Counted from the first letter of the stretch, positions 14,036 through 23,081 are shown. The stretch: 40,887 bases of DNA from Streptomyces inusitatus (GCF_014651115.1 NZ_BMWG01000037.1:1-40887), one strand, 5' to 3'. Made by a program: numbers and translations. The notes: generated by a model not told the origin, from the letters alone.

Positions 14036-15903
14036 GGCCGGCCTCCATGGTGCGCATCGGTGTGGTCGGTGTGGGGTACGCGGTCGGGGTCGGGGGTGTC
14101 GTGGGCCACGGCCGCCCGGCCGCGCCGGGAGCCGGACACCACACTGGCGACCGAGGCCCGCGCGGCCTCCGGCGTCCAGGCGGGCCGGTCGGCGGGGAGC
14201 TGCGGCGCGGCGGGCGGCTGGGGTGTCAGCGCCGTCTGGGCGGCGGCCTCCACGGCCGCCCCCCGGCGGCTGCGCCTGCGGGGGAGCGCGCCGGGCGCGG
14301 CCCCGCCCGGCGGCCGGGCCGGATGGTGCTGGGCCGCGCCCTGCCGGTCGGCGGCCCCGGTCTCCGCCTCCTGGCGCTGGTCGTGCTTCTGGTCGTGCTT
14401 CTGGTTCCGGTCCTGGTTCCGGTCCTGGTCCTGGTCCGCCAGGGAGTGCTGGGGCGCGTCGGAGTAGGCCTCGGGCGGCGCGGGCGTGCCCCGGTACCCC
14501 TCGGCGTACGCCCCCGGGTCCCGGCCGCCGCCGCCGTCCCGGCGTCCGCCGGAGACGGTGACCGGGGTGTCCCGGCGCGCCCCGTCCCGGCCCCGGGCGG
14601 GACCCTGAGCGGGACCCTGGGCGGTGCCGGACCGGTCGGCCGTCAGCCGGTGCGCGCCGGAGCCGGAGCCGGCGTCCTCGTACGCGTACCCCGGTCCGTC
14701 CCCGCCGGGCGCGGCGCGCTTGCGGGCGGCGCGCCCGGGCAGCTCGCTCCGCCGCCGGCCGGAGCCGGAGAAGTGCGAGAGCGGCTCGGTGAGCAGCCGG
14801 TACGGGACGAAGGCGACCGCCCGGGTGCCGCCGTAGGCCGAGGTGCCGGTCAGCTCGACGCTGAAGCCCAGCTCCCGGGTCCAGCGGCCGACGCAGGCGA
14901 GCCCGAGGCGGGGCACCGCGCCCAGCTCGGCCAGGTCGAGTTCGTCGCGCAGCCGGGCGGTCGACTGGCGCAGCACATCGGCGGGCATGCCCAGGCCCGC
15001 GTCGTCGATCTCCACCACCGCGCCCGCGCCCACCTCGCGCACGGTCACCACGACCTGGGTGCGCGAGGGGGAGAAGACGGTCGCGTTCTCCAGGAGTTCG
15101 GCGATGGCGTGCATCAGCCCCTCGACGACGGGCGGCACCGCGTACAGCGTCTGCCCGCCGTGCACCTCGATCCGGTTGAACTCCACGATCCGCGACTGGG
15201 CGCCCCGGACGCAGTCGTAGAGCGAGACGGGCTGGGTCTCCCGCCGGGCGGGCCAGATCCCGCACATCACCAGCAGGGTCTGCGCCTTGCGGGTCATCTG
15301 CGCGGCGGCGTGGTCGGCCTTCATCACCTCGGCCATCAGCCGGGGGTCCTCGATGGTCCGCTCCACCCGGTCCAGCACCTGCTGCTGGACGGTGGCCATG
15401 GCGTGCATATTGCGGGCGACGGACTCGAAGGCCGCCTGCACGGAGTCGCGCAGCACCCGCTCCCTGCGCACCGCCTCGTCCGAGCCGAGCGCCGTCACGA
15501 CCGTCTCCAGCGCCCGGGCGAACTCGTCGCCGGTGTCGGCGGCCGGCGCGAGCGGGCCGGGCGCGGAGTCCAGTCGTTTCCCCGCGCGCCGCAGTTCGGC
15601 GATCGCGGGCAGCCGCACGGTGGCCAGCCGGGTCACCTCGGCGGCCCGGGCGCGGGCCGTGCGGCGGTCCCGGGCGCTGCGGGCGCGCTCGGCCCGCAGC
15701 TGCCGGGCGAGGGTCACCGCCCAGCCGAGCGCCAGCACGGCGCTGGCGGCGCAGGCCCAGGCGAGGATCTGCCGGAGCCCCACCCGGGTGTACTGGTCGG
15801 TGAGCGCCGTCGCTCCGGCGACGGCGGCCAGGGCCGCCGCCGGCCACCAGGGGGAGGGGCCTCTGTCGCCCGGTTCGGCTCCGGCACCCCTTCCGTTCAC
15901 CAC
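14032..15903 (-). CDS. cvnA: Conservon membrane histidine-kinase-like ATPase
   Basis: The protein has about 623 residues. Two membrane helices lie near residues 17-35 and 45-65, separated by only a short loop, so there is little extracellular sensor. A coiled region follows. Then comes a HATPase_c domain with N-box HAIAELLENATVFSP, G1 EIDDAGLGMP and a final GTRAVAFVP strand. A clear phospho-acceptor H-box was not found. The last 150 residues are low complexity and charged, with KHDQ/RNQD repeats. GTG 15903 (or 15900) is the most plausible start but lacks a good ribosome site. It heads the conservon and probably passes a membrane signal to CvnB/CvnD. Confidence 0.9.
   Translation of the reverse strand: MVNGRGAGAEPGDRGPSPWWPAAALAAVAGATALTDQYTRVGLRQILAWACAASAVLALGWAVTLARQLRAERARSARDRRTARARAAEVTRLATVRLPAIAELRRAGKRLDSAPGPLAPAADTGDEFARALETVVTALGSDEAVRRERVLRDSVQAAFESVARNMHAMATVQQQVLDRVERTIEDPRLMAEVMKADHAAAQMTRKAQTLLVMCGIWPARRETQPVSLYDCVRGAQSRIVEFNRIEVHGGQTLYAVPPVVEGLMHAIAELLENATVFSPSRTQVVVTVREVGAGAVVEIDDAGLGMPADVLRQSTARLRDELDLAELGAVPRLGLACVGRWTRELGFSVELTGTSAYGGTRAVAFVPYRLLTEPLSHFSGSGRRRSELPGRAARKRAAPGGDGPGYAYEDAGSGSGAHRLTADRSGTAQGPAQGPARGRDGARRDTPVTVSGGRRDGGGGRDPGAYAEGYRGTPAPPEAYSDAPQHSLADQDQDRNQDRNQKHDQKHDQRQEAETGAADRQGAAQHHPARPPGGAAPGALPRRRSRRGAAVEAAAQTALTPQPPAAPQLPADRPAWTPEAARASVASVVSGSRRGRAAVAHDTPDPDRVPHTDHTDAHHGGRP
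14377..14436. repeat. 12-bp tandem repeats in the cvnA tail
   Basis: On the plus strand CTGGTCGTGCTT occurs twice, then CTGGTTCCGGTC twice, then CTGGTC twice. On the coding strand these give DQDQ, RNQD twice and KHDQ twice. The array is in frame and encodes a polar, probably disordered linker that could vary in copy number between strains. Confidence 0.85.
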
Positions 15904-16377
15904 GAGGGCCCCGACCCGCCGGGTCGAGGGGGCCTGCTCGACCTGGGGTCCGAGGGGACCACGACGTAGACCACGACCACGAAGACCGAGCCTTTCACGA
16001 GGACTTGCGGAACAGCCGAGCCCCTCGGGGCACGGGCGCGGGACACGGAATCGGGAGTCGCGCCGCACTCCCGGGGGGAAAGGGAGAGCAGTCCGAATCC
16101 TACGATCAACGGACCTCGTTCGAATGTGGGATGGCCAAGTCGCCTGAGATTGTGCTGTCTTCCCCGGCCGTTCCTGCTGATTCCCCATCCGTCACTTCTG
16201 CACCATCAGCACCACAGGCCTCAGAACCTCCATGAATTCGCCACAAGTTGGCCGGGGTTCCCTACCCTGGAGGGGTACGGACCGGTACCGTCGCCAGCGG
16301 GGAAACCGGGAATGCCGGGCAATTGGGCAGGGCCCGGAGCGGACCGGGGCGGGGCGGGGCGGGGTCGGGGGTTCACA
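15904..16377. other. Divergent intergenic region between cvnA and the glycan genes
   Basis: This region of about 474 bases separates divergent genes. I see no credible gene in it. A leftward -10-like TAGGAT occurs near 16104, for cvnA, without a convincing -35. A GGTAC-rich partial palindrome lies near 16275-16292. The right end holds the G-tract cluster listed separately. Confidence 0.4.
16346..16371 (+). promoter_or_regulatory. G-quadruplex-like run before the GNAT gene
   Basis: Five tracts of four or five guanines, separated by C, C, C and TC, end six bases before GTG 16378. The fifth tract is also the only Shine-Dalgarno-like sequence. If folded in DNA or mRNA it would cover the ribosome site. 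Confidence 0.5.
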
Positions 16378-17496
16378 GTGAGCGGCGTGCACGCCGGCGA
16401 CGGCCGGCTCCGGGGCGGAGTGCGGGTCGAGGTGGTCGCACCCGCCGCGCTGACCGACCGGGACCTCACCGCCTGGCGGCTGCTGCGCGCCCGCTCCGGC
16501 GCACCCGCCAGCCCCTTCATGGAACCCGAGTTCACCCGCGCCATGGGCCGGGTCAGCCCCGCCGCCCGGGTCGCGGTGCTCCGCCGGGGCGAGGAGCCCG
16601 TCGGCTACTTCCCCCACGAGCGCGGCCCGCTCGGCCGGGGCCGGGCCATCGGCATCGGCGTCTCCGACTGCCAGGGCGCGATCCTCGCCCCCGGCCTCGG
16701 CATCACCGCGCGCGAGCTGCTCACCGCCTCCTCGCTGACGACCTGGCGGTTCGACCACCTCGAAGCGGGCCAGGACCTCTTCGCCCCCGCCGCCGCCGAG
16801 AGCTTCGACTCCCCGGTGCTCGACCTCCGCGAGGGGTACGAGGCCTACGAGCGGGCCCTGCGCGCCTCCTCGCCCGCCTTTCTGCGCACCACCCGCGCCA
16901 AGGAGCGCCGGCTCGAAAGGCAGCGCGGCGAGGTCCGCTTCGTCCACGACGAGCGCGACCCCGCCGCCCTGCGCACCCTCATGGAGTGGAAGTCCGCCCA
17001 GTACCGCCGCACCGGCCGGGGCGACCGCTTCGCCAAGGGATGGATCAACGAGCTGGCCCGGCTGCTGCACGGCAGCACCGCCCCCGGCTGCTCCGGCGTC
17101 CTCTCCGTGCTGTACGCGGCGGACCGCCCCGTCGCCGCCCACTTCGGGCTCCGCTCCCGCACCGTGCTCGCCTACTGGTTCCCGGCGTACGACCCGGAGT
17201 TCGCCCGCTACTCGCCCGGGCTGATCCTGCTGCTGCGGATGGCCCGGGCCTCGGCCGCCGCCGGTACGCACCTCCTCGACCTGGGCCGGGGCCCGGCCCG
17301 CTACAAGGAATCGCTCAGCACCGGACGGCTCACCGTCCAGGAGGGCTCCGCCACCCGGCCCGGCGTGGGGGCCGCGCTCCACTGGGCCGGCCGCGAACCC
17401 GCGCGCCGCGTCCACCGCTTCGTACGGGACCGGCCCAGGCTGGCCGGATACGCCCGGCGGACGCTGAACCACATCGGCAGACTGCGCGCCGGCTGA
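16378..17496 (+). CDS. GNAT acetyltransferase, CelD/BcsL type
   Basis: The protein has 372 residues. PFMEPEFTRAMGRV near residue 45 and the later VLSVLYAADRPVAAHFGLRS, LAYWFPAYDPEFARYSPG and LLDLGRGPARYKESL are the usual landmarks of the Acetyltransf_6/CelD-BcsL family, relatives of FemAB. These enzymes transfer acyl groups in exopolysaccharide or cell-envelope assembly and are cytoplasmic. The GTG start at 16378 has no ordinary ribosome site apart from a G-tract, so 16387 or 16420 are possible. It opens a rightward set with the glycosyltransferase and deacetylase genes. The sugar it modifies is unknown. Confidence 0.82.
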   Translation: MSGVHAGDGRLRGGVRVEVVAPAALTDRDLTAWRLLRARSGAPASPFMEPEFTRAMGRVSPAARVAVLRRGEEPVGYFPHERGPLGRGRAIGIGVSDCQGAILAPGLGITARELLTASSLTTWRFDHLEAGQDLFAPAAAESFDSPVLDLREGYEAYERALRASSPAFLRTTRAKERRLERQRGEVRFVHDERDPAALRTLMEWKSAQYRRTGRGDRFAKGWINELARLLHGSTAPGCSGVLSVLYAADRPVAAHFGLRSRTVLAYWFPAYDPEFARYSPGLILLLRMARASAAAGTHLLDLGRGPARYKESLSTGRLTVQEGSATRPGVGAALHWAGREPARRVHRFVRDRPRLAGYARRTLNHIGRLRAG

Positions 17497-17579
17497 CGGC
17501 GGGCGCCCCCCGGGCCCCGTCCCCCGGGCCCCGGCCGGGACCGGCCGCCCGTGTCGCTCACACACCCGAGGAACATCAC

Positions 17580-18869
17580 ATGGACAACCCACCGAAGCCG
17601 GGCCCCCTCCAGGTCGCCCAACTCGACCTGGACGGGCCCGAGGGCGCGGTCCTGGCCTTCGGCCCCGCCCCGGACGGCGGTGCGGAGATCGACGGCGGCG
17701 ACGTCTACGCGCTGATACGGCTGCGGGGCCGCCCCGTCGCCACCCTCGTCTGCCGGATCCCGCCCGGCCGCCCCCCGGCGGACGCCGTGGCCGCCGAGGC
17801 CCGCGCCCTGCTCGCCCGCACCCCCGAAGCGGCCCCCGCCTCCGCCGTACCGCCGCCGCTCCCGCCCCGGACCTCCGTCGTCGTCGCCACCCGCGAACGC
17901 GCCGAACAGCTCGCCCGGGCGCTCGACTCGCTGCTCGCCCAGGACCACCCCGACTACGAGATCGTCGTCGTCGACAACGCGCCCACCACCACCGCCACCA
18001 GAGACCTGGTCGAGAAGGAGTACGACGGCCGCGTCCGCTACGCCCGCGAGGACGTCCCCGGCCTCGCCGTCGCCCACAACCGGGGCGTCGCGATCGCCGA
18101 CGGCGAGATCCTCGCCTTCACCGACGACGACGTCATCGCCGACCCGCACTGGCTCACCGCGCTCACCGAACCCTTCACGGCCGACCCCGGCCTCGGCTGC
18201 GCCACCGGACTGATCCTGCCCGCGCGCCTCGGCACCCCCGCGCAGATTCTGCTGGAGAGCCACGGCGGCTTCGCCAAGGGCTTCACCCCCAAGACCTACG
18301 ACCCGGCCGCCCCGCCCGCCGACGAACCCCTCTTCCCCTTCACCGCCGGCAGCTTCGGCTCCGGCGCGAACATGGCCTTCCGCGCCCGCGCCCTGCGCGA
18401 CGCGGGCGGCTTTGACCCCGCCACCGGCACCGGCACCCCGGCCCGGGGCGGCGACGACCTCTACGCCTTCGTCAGCGTCCTCGCCGCCGGACACCGCCTC
18501 CGCTACACCCCCGAGGCGCTCGTCTGGCACCACCACCGCGAGAGCTGGCGGGACCTGGAGAACCAGGCGTACGGATACGGCGCCGGGCTCACCGCGTACC
18601 TCACCGCACTGCTGGTCCGCCACCCCGCGCTCCTCCCCGCGCTGCTGCGGAAGCTTCCGCGCGGCCTCGCCCACGCCCGGACCATCACGGCCCACCGCGA
18701 CCCCGGCGCGGCGGCCGTCCCCGGAGCGCACGGAGCACAGGACTACCCCTGGCCGCGCCGCCTCTCCCGGCTGGAGCGCCGTGGCATGCTGGCCGGTCCG
18801 CTGGGGTACGCGAAAGCCCGCCGCCGGGTCCGGGGCATCAGACCGCCGTGGCACGGCCGTACCGAGTAA
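17580..18869 (+). CDS. Family 2 glycosyltransferase
   Basis: The protein has 429 residues. Residues 1-92 are an extra N-terminal domain with a Pro/Ala linker. The GT-A fold starts at TSVVVATRERAEQL (about 98), with VVVDNAP (129-135) for UDP-sugar binding and the metal-binding TDDDV (181-185). SGANMAFRARAL and an RGGDDLYAF acceptor-side motif follow, then WHHHRESW. The C-terminal helices are amphipathic, with no obvious membrane span. ATG 17580 has GAGGAA six bases upstream. It is the only classical sugar transferase in the glycan block. The nucleotide sugar cannot be predicted, although UDP-glucuronate could be supplied by the dehydrogenase gene at 37689. Confidence 0.93.
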   Translation: MDNPPKPGPLQVAQLDLDGPEGAVLAFGPAPDGGAEIDGGDVYALIRLRGRPVATLVCRIPPGRPPADAVAAEARALLARTPEAAPASAVPPPLPPRTSVVVATRERAEQLARALDSLLAQDHPDYEIVVVDNAPTTTATRDLVEKEYDGRVRYAREDVPGLAVAHNRGVAIADGEILAFTDDDVIADPHWLTALTEPFTADPGLGCATGLILPARLGTPAQILLESHGGFAKGFTPKTYDPAAPPADEPLFPFTAGSFGSGANMAFRARALRDAGGFDPATGTGTPARGGDDLYAFVSVLAAGHRLRYTPEALVWHHHRESWRDLENQAYGYGAGLTAYLTALLVRHPALLPALLRKLPRGLAHARTITAHRDPGAAAVPGAHGAQDYPWPRRLSRLERRGMLAGPLGYAKARRRVRGIRPPWHGRTE

Positions 18870-18881
18870 GAGGCCTCAGAC

Positions 18882-19697
18882 ATGAGTGACGGCAGAGGGG
18901 CGGCGACGCCCCGGATCCCCGTACTGCTCTACCACGCCGTCATGGACGATCCGCCGGAGTGGATCGCCGAGTTCACCGTCTCGCCCGGGCAGTTCACGGC
19001 GCAGCTCGACGCGGTGGCGGCAGCCGGGCGCACACCCGTGACGATCAGCGCGCTGGTCGCCGCCCTCCGGCACGGCGCGGAGCTGCCCGAGCGGCCGGTG
19101 GTGATCACCTTCGACGACGGCTTCGCCGATCTGCCGTGCTTCACCGCCGAGGCCCTCGCGGAGCGCTCGATGCCCGCGACGGCCTATCTGACCACCGGGG
19201 CCATCACCCCGGGCGGGCGCAGTCTGCTGCCCCCCGCGCCGATGATGACGCTCTCCCAGGTCCCGCTGCTGGAGCAGTACGGCATGGAGATCGGCGCCCA
19301 CACGGTGACCCACGCCCAGCTCGACACCCTCCCGGCCGCCGCGCTCCGCCGCGAGCTGCGCGAGCCCAAGGAGGTGCTGGAGCAGCTCCTTGGGCATGAG
19401 GTGGCGCATCTGGCCTACCCCCACGGCTACCACAGCCGGGGGGTGCGCCGGGCCGCGCTGCGCGAGGGGTACGCCTCCGCCGCAGCGGTCCGGCACGCCC
19501 TCAGCTCGCGGCGGGACGAGGCGTACCGCATCTCGCGGCTGATCCTCCGCCGTACGCACACGGTCGCGGACATCGAGGAGTGGATGGCGGGGCGCGGGGC
19601 CCCCACGGCCCCGCTCCCCACCTCGCCCGCCACCGTCGGCTGGCGGTTCTACCGGCGCGCCCGCGCGGCGGTGAAGGGCGATGTCTTCGCGGGCTGA
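18882..19697 (+). CDS. Polysaccharide deacetylase (CE4)
   Basis: The protein has 271 residues with the NodB-domain motifs: VLLYHAV, TFDDGFAD (Asp78/Asp79), HTVTH (His140, His144 as metal ligands), and AYPHGYHS near residue 180. These belong to metal-dependent N-deacetylases of chitin-like oligosaccharides or peptidoglycan. No signal peptide is present, so it appears cytoplasmic, which fits modification of a lipid-linked or nascent glycan rather than of the wall. The gene follows the GT2 gene by 12 bases with GAGG before ATG 18882. Confidence 0.93.
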   Translation: MSDGRGAATPRIPVLLYHAVMDDPPEWIAEFTVSPGQFTAQLDAVAAAGRTPVTISALVAALRHGAELPERPVVITFDDGFADLPCFTAEALAERSMPATAYLTTGAITPGGRSLLPPAPMMTLSQVPLLEQYGMEIGAHTVTHAQLDTLPAAALRRELREPKEVLEQLLGHEVAHLAYPHGYHSRGVRRAALREGYASAAAVRHALSSRRDEAYRISRLILRRTHTVADIEEWMAGRGAPTAPLPTSPATVGWRFYRRARAAVKGDVFAG

Positions 19698-19741
19698 CCG
19701 CTGACCGGCCGACCGGCCGCCCGCCCGCCGGGGTCAGCGGT
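19697..19741. terminator. Bidirectional hairpin between convergent glycan arms
   Basis: ACCGCTGACC at 19697-19706 is matched exactly by GGTCAGCGGT at 19732-19741, a 10-bp stem with a GC-rich loop. It overlaps the last base of the deacetylase gene and the GH26 stop codon, as expected for a shared terminator of converging genes. Confidence 0.6.
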
Positions 19742-20780
19742 GGGGCTGGCGGAAGTGGGGGTCGGCGGCGGCGGTGCCCAGCGCGCGCCAGGAGGAGTCG
19801 CGGGCCAGCGAGAGATCGCAGCCCGGCCCGGGGTCGCGCCAGTTCCACTGGAGCGCGGCCCCCACCCCCTCCAGGGACTTCACCACCCGGGGCACCTCCC
19901 GGTACCACTGGGCCTGCGCCCCGGGCTTCGACGGATCGTCGGCGGTGCCGAACTCCGGCAGCATCATCGGCTTGGTGTCCGAGATGTTCTTCCGGAGCCA
20001 GTCGTGCGGCCCGCGCTGGGTCTGTTCAAAGCTCTGCCACTCCGCGTCGTGGCAGCGGAAGTAGTTGTACTGGTTGTAGCCGATCCAGTCGACGTACTCG
20101 TCGCCCGGGTACAGCGCGCGGAACAGCTTCTGGTTGCCCGGGTAGCCGGTGACGTTCCAGACCCAGATCGCGTTGGCGGCCCCCAGCTCGCGGAAGCGGT
20201 CGTGGATGTGCCGGTGGGCGGCGACGAAGTCGGCCGGGGCGCCGTCCTCGGGGATCCGGGTGTCCATCTCCAGGTCGAAGGAGAGGAAGACCGGCCTGCC
20301 GTACTCCCTGATCCGTTTCGCCTGGACGTCGACGACGGCCTTGTCGAGCTTCCCCGCCGCGATCTCCTTCCAGCGCGGCTGCCGGTCCTCGCCGCCGCCC
20401 CACCACTTGCTCTCCCAGGACAGCAGCAGCATCCGGTCCTCGCCGACCCGCCGCTCCTGCTCGGTCAGCAGGGTGCCCTCCAGACCGTCCCCGCCCCTGG
20501 ACATGTCGTGATACGTGTAGACGATGTCCAGCCTGCGGCCGAGACGCTGCTCGTACGCGAGGACCTTCTCCTCCAGGTCGGGCTTGTCGTGCCGGACGTA
20601 CGCGCCGAACCAGGCCCCGCACGGCGGCACCAGAAGCTCGTTCGGCGCGCACCGGGGGTCGGCGGACGGGCCGTCGTCGCCGGTGAACTGCGGTACGGCG
20701 AGAACGGCGGCGAGCAGCGCCCCGGCGACGGCGGCGGGCAGCGCCCACGGCCTGCGTCGGCGGCGCGGGGACTCGGGCAT
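19734..20780 (-). CDS. Exported GH26-like glycoside hydrolase
   Basis: The protein has 348 residues. An Arg-rich start and hydrophobic stretch (residues 12-30) form a signal peptide or anchor, followed by Cys44 and Cys54. WFGAYV near residue 57 is the usual GH26 opening. DLEMDT places Glu171 as the likely acid/base, WVWNVTG, DWIGYNQYNYF and MLPEFGT follow, with Glu276 the likely nucleophile. GH26 enzymes hydrolyse beta-mannans or related beta-glucans outside the membrane. Position at the end of the flippase operon suggests it trims or processes the exported glycan, an inference. ATG 20780 has GGAAAGG nine bases upstream. Confidence 0.88.
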   Translation of the reverse strand: MPESPRRRRRPWALPAAVAGALLAAVLAVPQFTGDDGPSADPRCAPNELLVPPCGAWFGAYVRHDKPDLEEKVLAYEQRLGRRLDIVYTYHDMSRGGDGLEGTLLTEQERRVGEDRMLLLSWESKWWGGGEDRQPRWKEIAAGKLDKAVVDVQAKRIREYGRPVFLSFDLEMDTRIPEDGAPADFVAAHRHIHDRFRELGAANAIWVWNVTGYPGNQKLFRALYPGDEYVDWIGYNQYNYFRCHDAEWQSFEQTQRGPHDWLRKNISDTKPMMLPEFGTADDPSKPGAQAQWYREVPRVVKSLEGVGAALQWNWRDPGPGCDLSLARDSSWRALGTAAADPHFRQPHR

Positions 20781-20785
20781 CGTGA

Positions 20786-21172
20786 TCAGCCTTTCCGTGG
20801 CCGGGGGGCACAGGCGGCGGCCGTGGTGAGGAGCGTGAGCGCGATCAGTACGCGCGGGCCGCTGAAGGCCTGGGCGGCGATCAGCGCGGTGGCGCAGACG
20901 ACGGCCGCGCTCAGACTCAGACCCACGGCCAGGACCAGCCGCTCGATCCGGTCGGAGTCCCGCTCGAAGCCCTCGTCCCAGCTCTCGGCCGGGCCGAGGG
21001 CGCGGTGCCCGCCCAGCGCGGGGCCGCAGAACGCCAGCAGGGCGGCCCCGGGGCCGAGCAGCAGGAAGAGCGCGACCGGTGCCACCCGTATCGCCGATCC
21101 GGCGGGCAGCGCGGTGGCGGCGAGCGCCAGCCAGCCCGCGAGGGCCGGGAGCGCGCGGAGGGCGAGTGTCAT
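20786..21172 (-). CDS. Small four-helix membrane protein
   Basis: The 128 residues contain four hydrophobic segments (LAGWLALAATALPAG, VAPVALFLLLGPGAALLAF, VLAVGLSLSAAVVCATALIAAQ, VLIALTLLTTAAA) and a charged cytoplasmic-type loop (GPAESWDEGFERDSDRIER) after the second. It resembles DUF1616-type membrane proteins of polysaccharide clusters, but I do not assign a function. Its ATG overlaps the stop of the upstream membrane protein by ATGA, and the GH26 gene starts six bases downstream, so it is co-translated in the flippase operon. Confidence 0.75.
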   Translation of the reverse strand: MTLALRALPALAGWLALAATALPAGSAIRVAPVALFLLLGPGAALLAFCGPALGGHRALGPAESWDEGFERDSDRIERLVLAVGLSLSAAVVCATALIAAQAFSGPRVLIALTLLTTAAACAPRPRKG

Positions 21173-23064
21173 GGGGTCTCCTTCCCAGGGGCTTCGGCGG
21201 TCGGCGACTTGAGCCGGAAGACCGCTCCGGCGCTGTTGCGGCCGACCTCCTCGAAGAGCGGCGAGGACGCCACCGAGCGCTCGATGCGCCGCAGCTCCTC
21301 GCCGGTGAGCATGCCGTTCATCTCGGAGTTGGCGATCTGTCCCCGGGTGAGCAGCAGATACCCGCGCGCGGGAGCCGTCACCCCGCTCATGTCCCGGGCC
21401 AGGGTGCCCGCCGGGTCCTTGAGGATCTTGTCGACGTGCTCCTTGGCGTCGTCCAGGAACCAGTAGTGGCCGACGTCCCAGTACGAGGCGTACGCGAGCG
21501 GGTAGTTGCGGTGGGCGGCGACCACCAGCGAGCCCTTGGGGGCCTGCTCGAACACCCCCCGCACCAGGGAGACCTCCTCCGGCGGGAAGTAACTCAGCCG
21601 GTCCTTGCCCGCGTAGCTCGGCACGAACAGCGCGGTCAGCGTCAGCAGCACCACCGGCGGGGCCACCGCGTACCACACCCCCGTCGCCGGGCGCGGGGCT
21701 CCGGAGCCGTCCGGCTCGGCGGCCAGCGGCCGGGCCGGGGGCAGCAGCGCGGCGGCGGCGAAGAAGCAGAGCGCGGGCAGCATGAACATCAGCACCCGGA
21801 AGATCATTTCGCTGCCGTAGTCATTGGCGACCGCCATCAGCAGCGGCACCCCGGCCAGCAGCAGCAGCGGTCTGGCGCGGTGGCGCAGCAGCTTCCCGCC
21901 GCGCAGTACGCCCACGGCGGCCAGCAGCACCACCCCGGCGGAGAGCAGCCGCGCGGTCCAGGAGACCACCAGCGCCCCGGTGCCGGTGGGGGTCGCCCCG
22001 TACCCGGTCTCCAGATTGTCGGCCACCTTCCCGAAGGAGCTGATCATGTCGGGCACCGCCTCCCGGAGGAACGGCAGCGACGCGGTCAGATTCCAGGCGA
22101 GGAAGACCACGATCAGCGCGAGCAGCAGGGTCCAGTCCCGGTAGCGCCGCATCAGCGCGAGCGCGGCCAGCCCCACCGCCAGCATCACCGGGGTGAGCTG
22201 GTGCGCGATGACGATGGCGGCGATCAGCGGTACGAGCAGGGCGAACCACACCAGCTGCCGGGAGCGGCGGCCGGGCGCGGGGCGCTCGGCCCGGCGCAGC
22301 GCGACGGCGACGACGCCCAGATAGAGCGCGAAGGCGAGCGACTGGGGCGAGAAGTAGTCCTGGCCGACCCAGTTGGCGACGTAGAACAGCCAGACGGCGG
22401 TCCAGATCAGCCTGCGGTCCTGGGTGAAGGTCCGGTAGATCAGCAGCAGCGGCGCGAGCAGCAGCAGCGAGGAGATCAGCGGCCACCAGGCCATGAAGGC
22501 CAGCGCGTTCTCCGCCCCGGTGAGCCGTACCAGCGCGGCCTGCGCCGCGAAGAAGCCGGGCCACTGGTCGTACACCGCCATGTCGCCCAGCTCTTCACCG
22601 CGCTGGAGCCGGCCGGCGGTCAGCAGATGCTCGATCACCGCGTCGTGCTTCCACGCCCACGCGTAGAGCGGGGTGGGGTAGACCGCCGCCTGGGTGGCGC
22701 GCTCCATCACCAGCAGGACCAGGGTGTACGCGAGCGGCCACCGGTTGCCGCGCGCGGGATCCCGGACACAGAACCAGAAGCCGGCGGTCAGCACCGCCAG
22801 ACCGGCCCAGAAGACGGCGGGGAGTTCGGCGAGCAGTCCGTAGTCGCTCAGCTCGGAGACGTCCGTGAGCGACACCGCGACCGCCCACAGCACCAGCGCG
22901 ACCACCGGCGGGGCCGCGAGCGGCACGAGGCTCCGGAGGCGGGCCCGGTCGGTGAACCGGGCGAACCCGGTGGATCCGGTGGGGGCGGCCGGGGGCCGGG
23001 GGTCAGGGGCAGGCTTCTCCCCGGTGGGTCCGGGTCGCCCGGAATCGGTGGCCGGCTGTTGCAC
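21169..23064 (-). CDS. Large polytopic membrane protein of the glycan operon (GT-C/polymerase-like)
   Basis: The protein has 631 residues. A Pro-rich cytoplasmic leader of about 45 residues is followed by roughly twelve membrane segments to about residue 460, then a 160-residue soluble C-terminal part (SYFPPEEVSLVRGV, HYWFLDDAKEHVDKIL). Extracytoplasmic loops carry AWAWKHDAVIEHLL, YDQWPGFFA and FSPQSLAFALYLG. Such a layout is seen in Wzy-like polymerases and GT-C glycosyltransferases; no diagnostic catalytic motif is certain. GTG 23064 follows GAGGTG, 17 bases after the flippase stop. Residues 50-258 resemble the C-terminal extension of the flippase encoded just upstream. It probably polymerises or glycosylates the exported chain, an inference. 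Confidence 0.78.
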   Translation of the reverse strand: MQQPATDSGRPGPTGEKPAPDPRPPAAPTGSTGFARFTDRARLRSLVPLAAPPVVALVLWAVAVSLTDVSELSDYGLLAELPAVFWAGLAVLTAGFWFCVRDPARGNRWPLAYTLVLLVMERATQAAVYPTPLYAWAWKHDAVIEHLLTAGRLQRGEELGDMAVYDQWPGFFAAQAALVRLTGAENALAFMAWWPLISSLLLLAPLLLIYRTFTQDRRLIWTAVWLFYVANWVGQDYFSPQSLAFALYLGVVAVALRRAERPAPGRRSRQLVWFALLVPLIAAIVIAHQLTPVMLAVGLAALALMRRYRDWTLLLALIVVFLAWNLTASLPFLREAVPDMISSFGKVADNLETGYGATPTGTGALVVSWTARLLSAGVVLLAAVGVLRGGKLLRHRARPLLLLAGVPLLMAVANDYGSEMIFRVLMFMLPALCFFAAAALLPPARPLAAEPDGSGAPRPATGVWYAVAPPVVLLTLTALFVPSYAGKDRLSYFPPEEVSLVRGVFEQAPKGSLVVAAHRNYPLAYASYWDVGHYWFLDDAKEHVDKILKDPAGTLARDMSGVTAPARGYLLLTRGQIANSEMNGMLTGEELRRIERSVASSPLFEEVGRNSAGAVFRLKSPTAEAPGKETP

Positions 23065-23081
23065 GCTTCACCTCAGATGGC

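Noticed and set aside
14377..14436. Repeats as a possible CRISPR array
   Set aside because: Units are 12 bases, directly adjacent, without spacers, and in frame within cvnA.
15897..16109. 70-residue frame upstream of cvnA with a Val-rich stretch
   Set aside because: It could look like a membrane peptide, but it starts without a ribosome site and overlaps the cvnA start in another frame.
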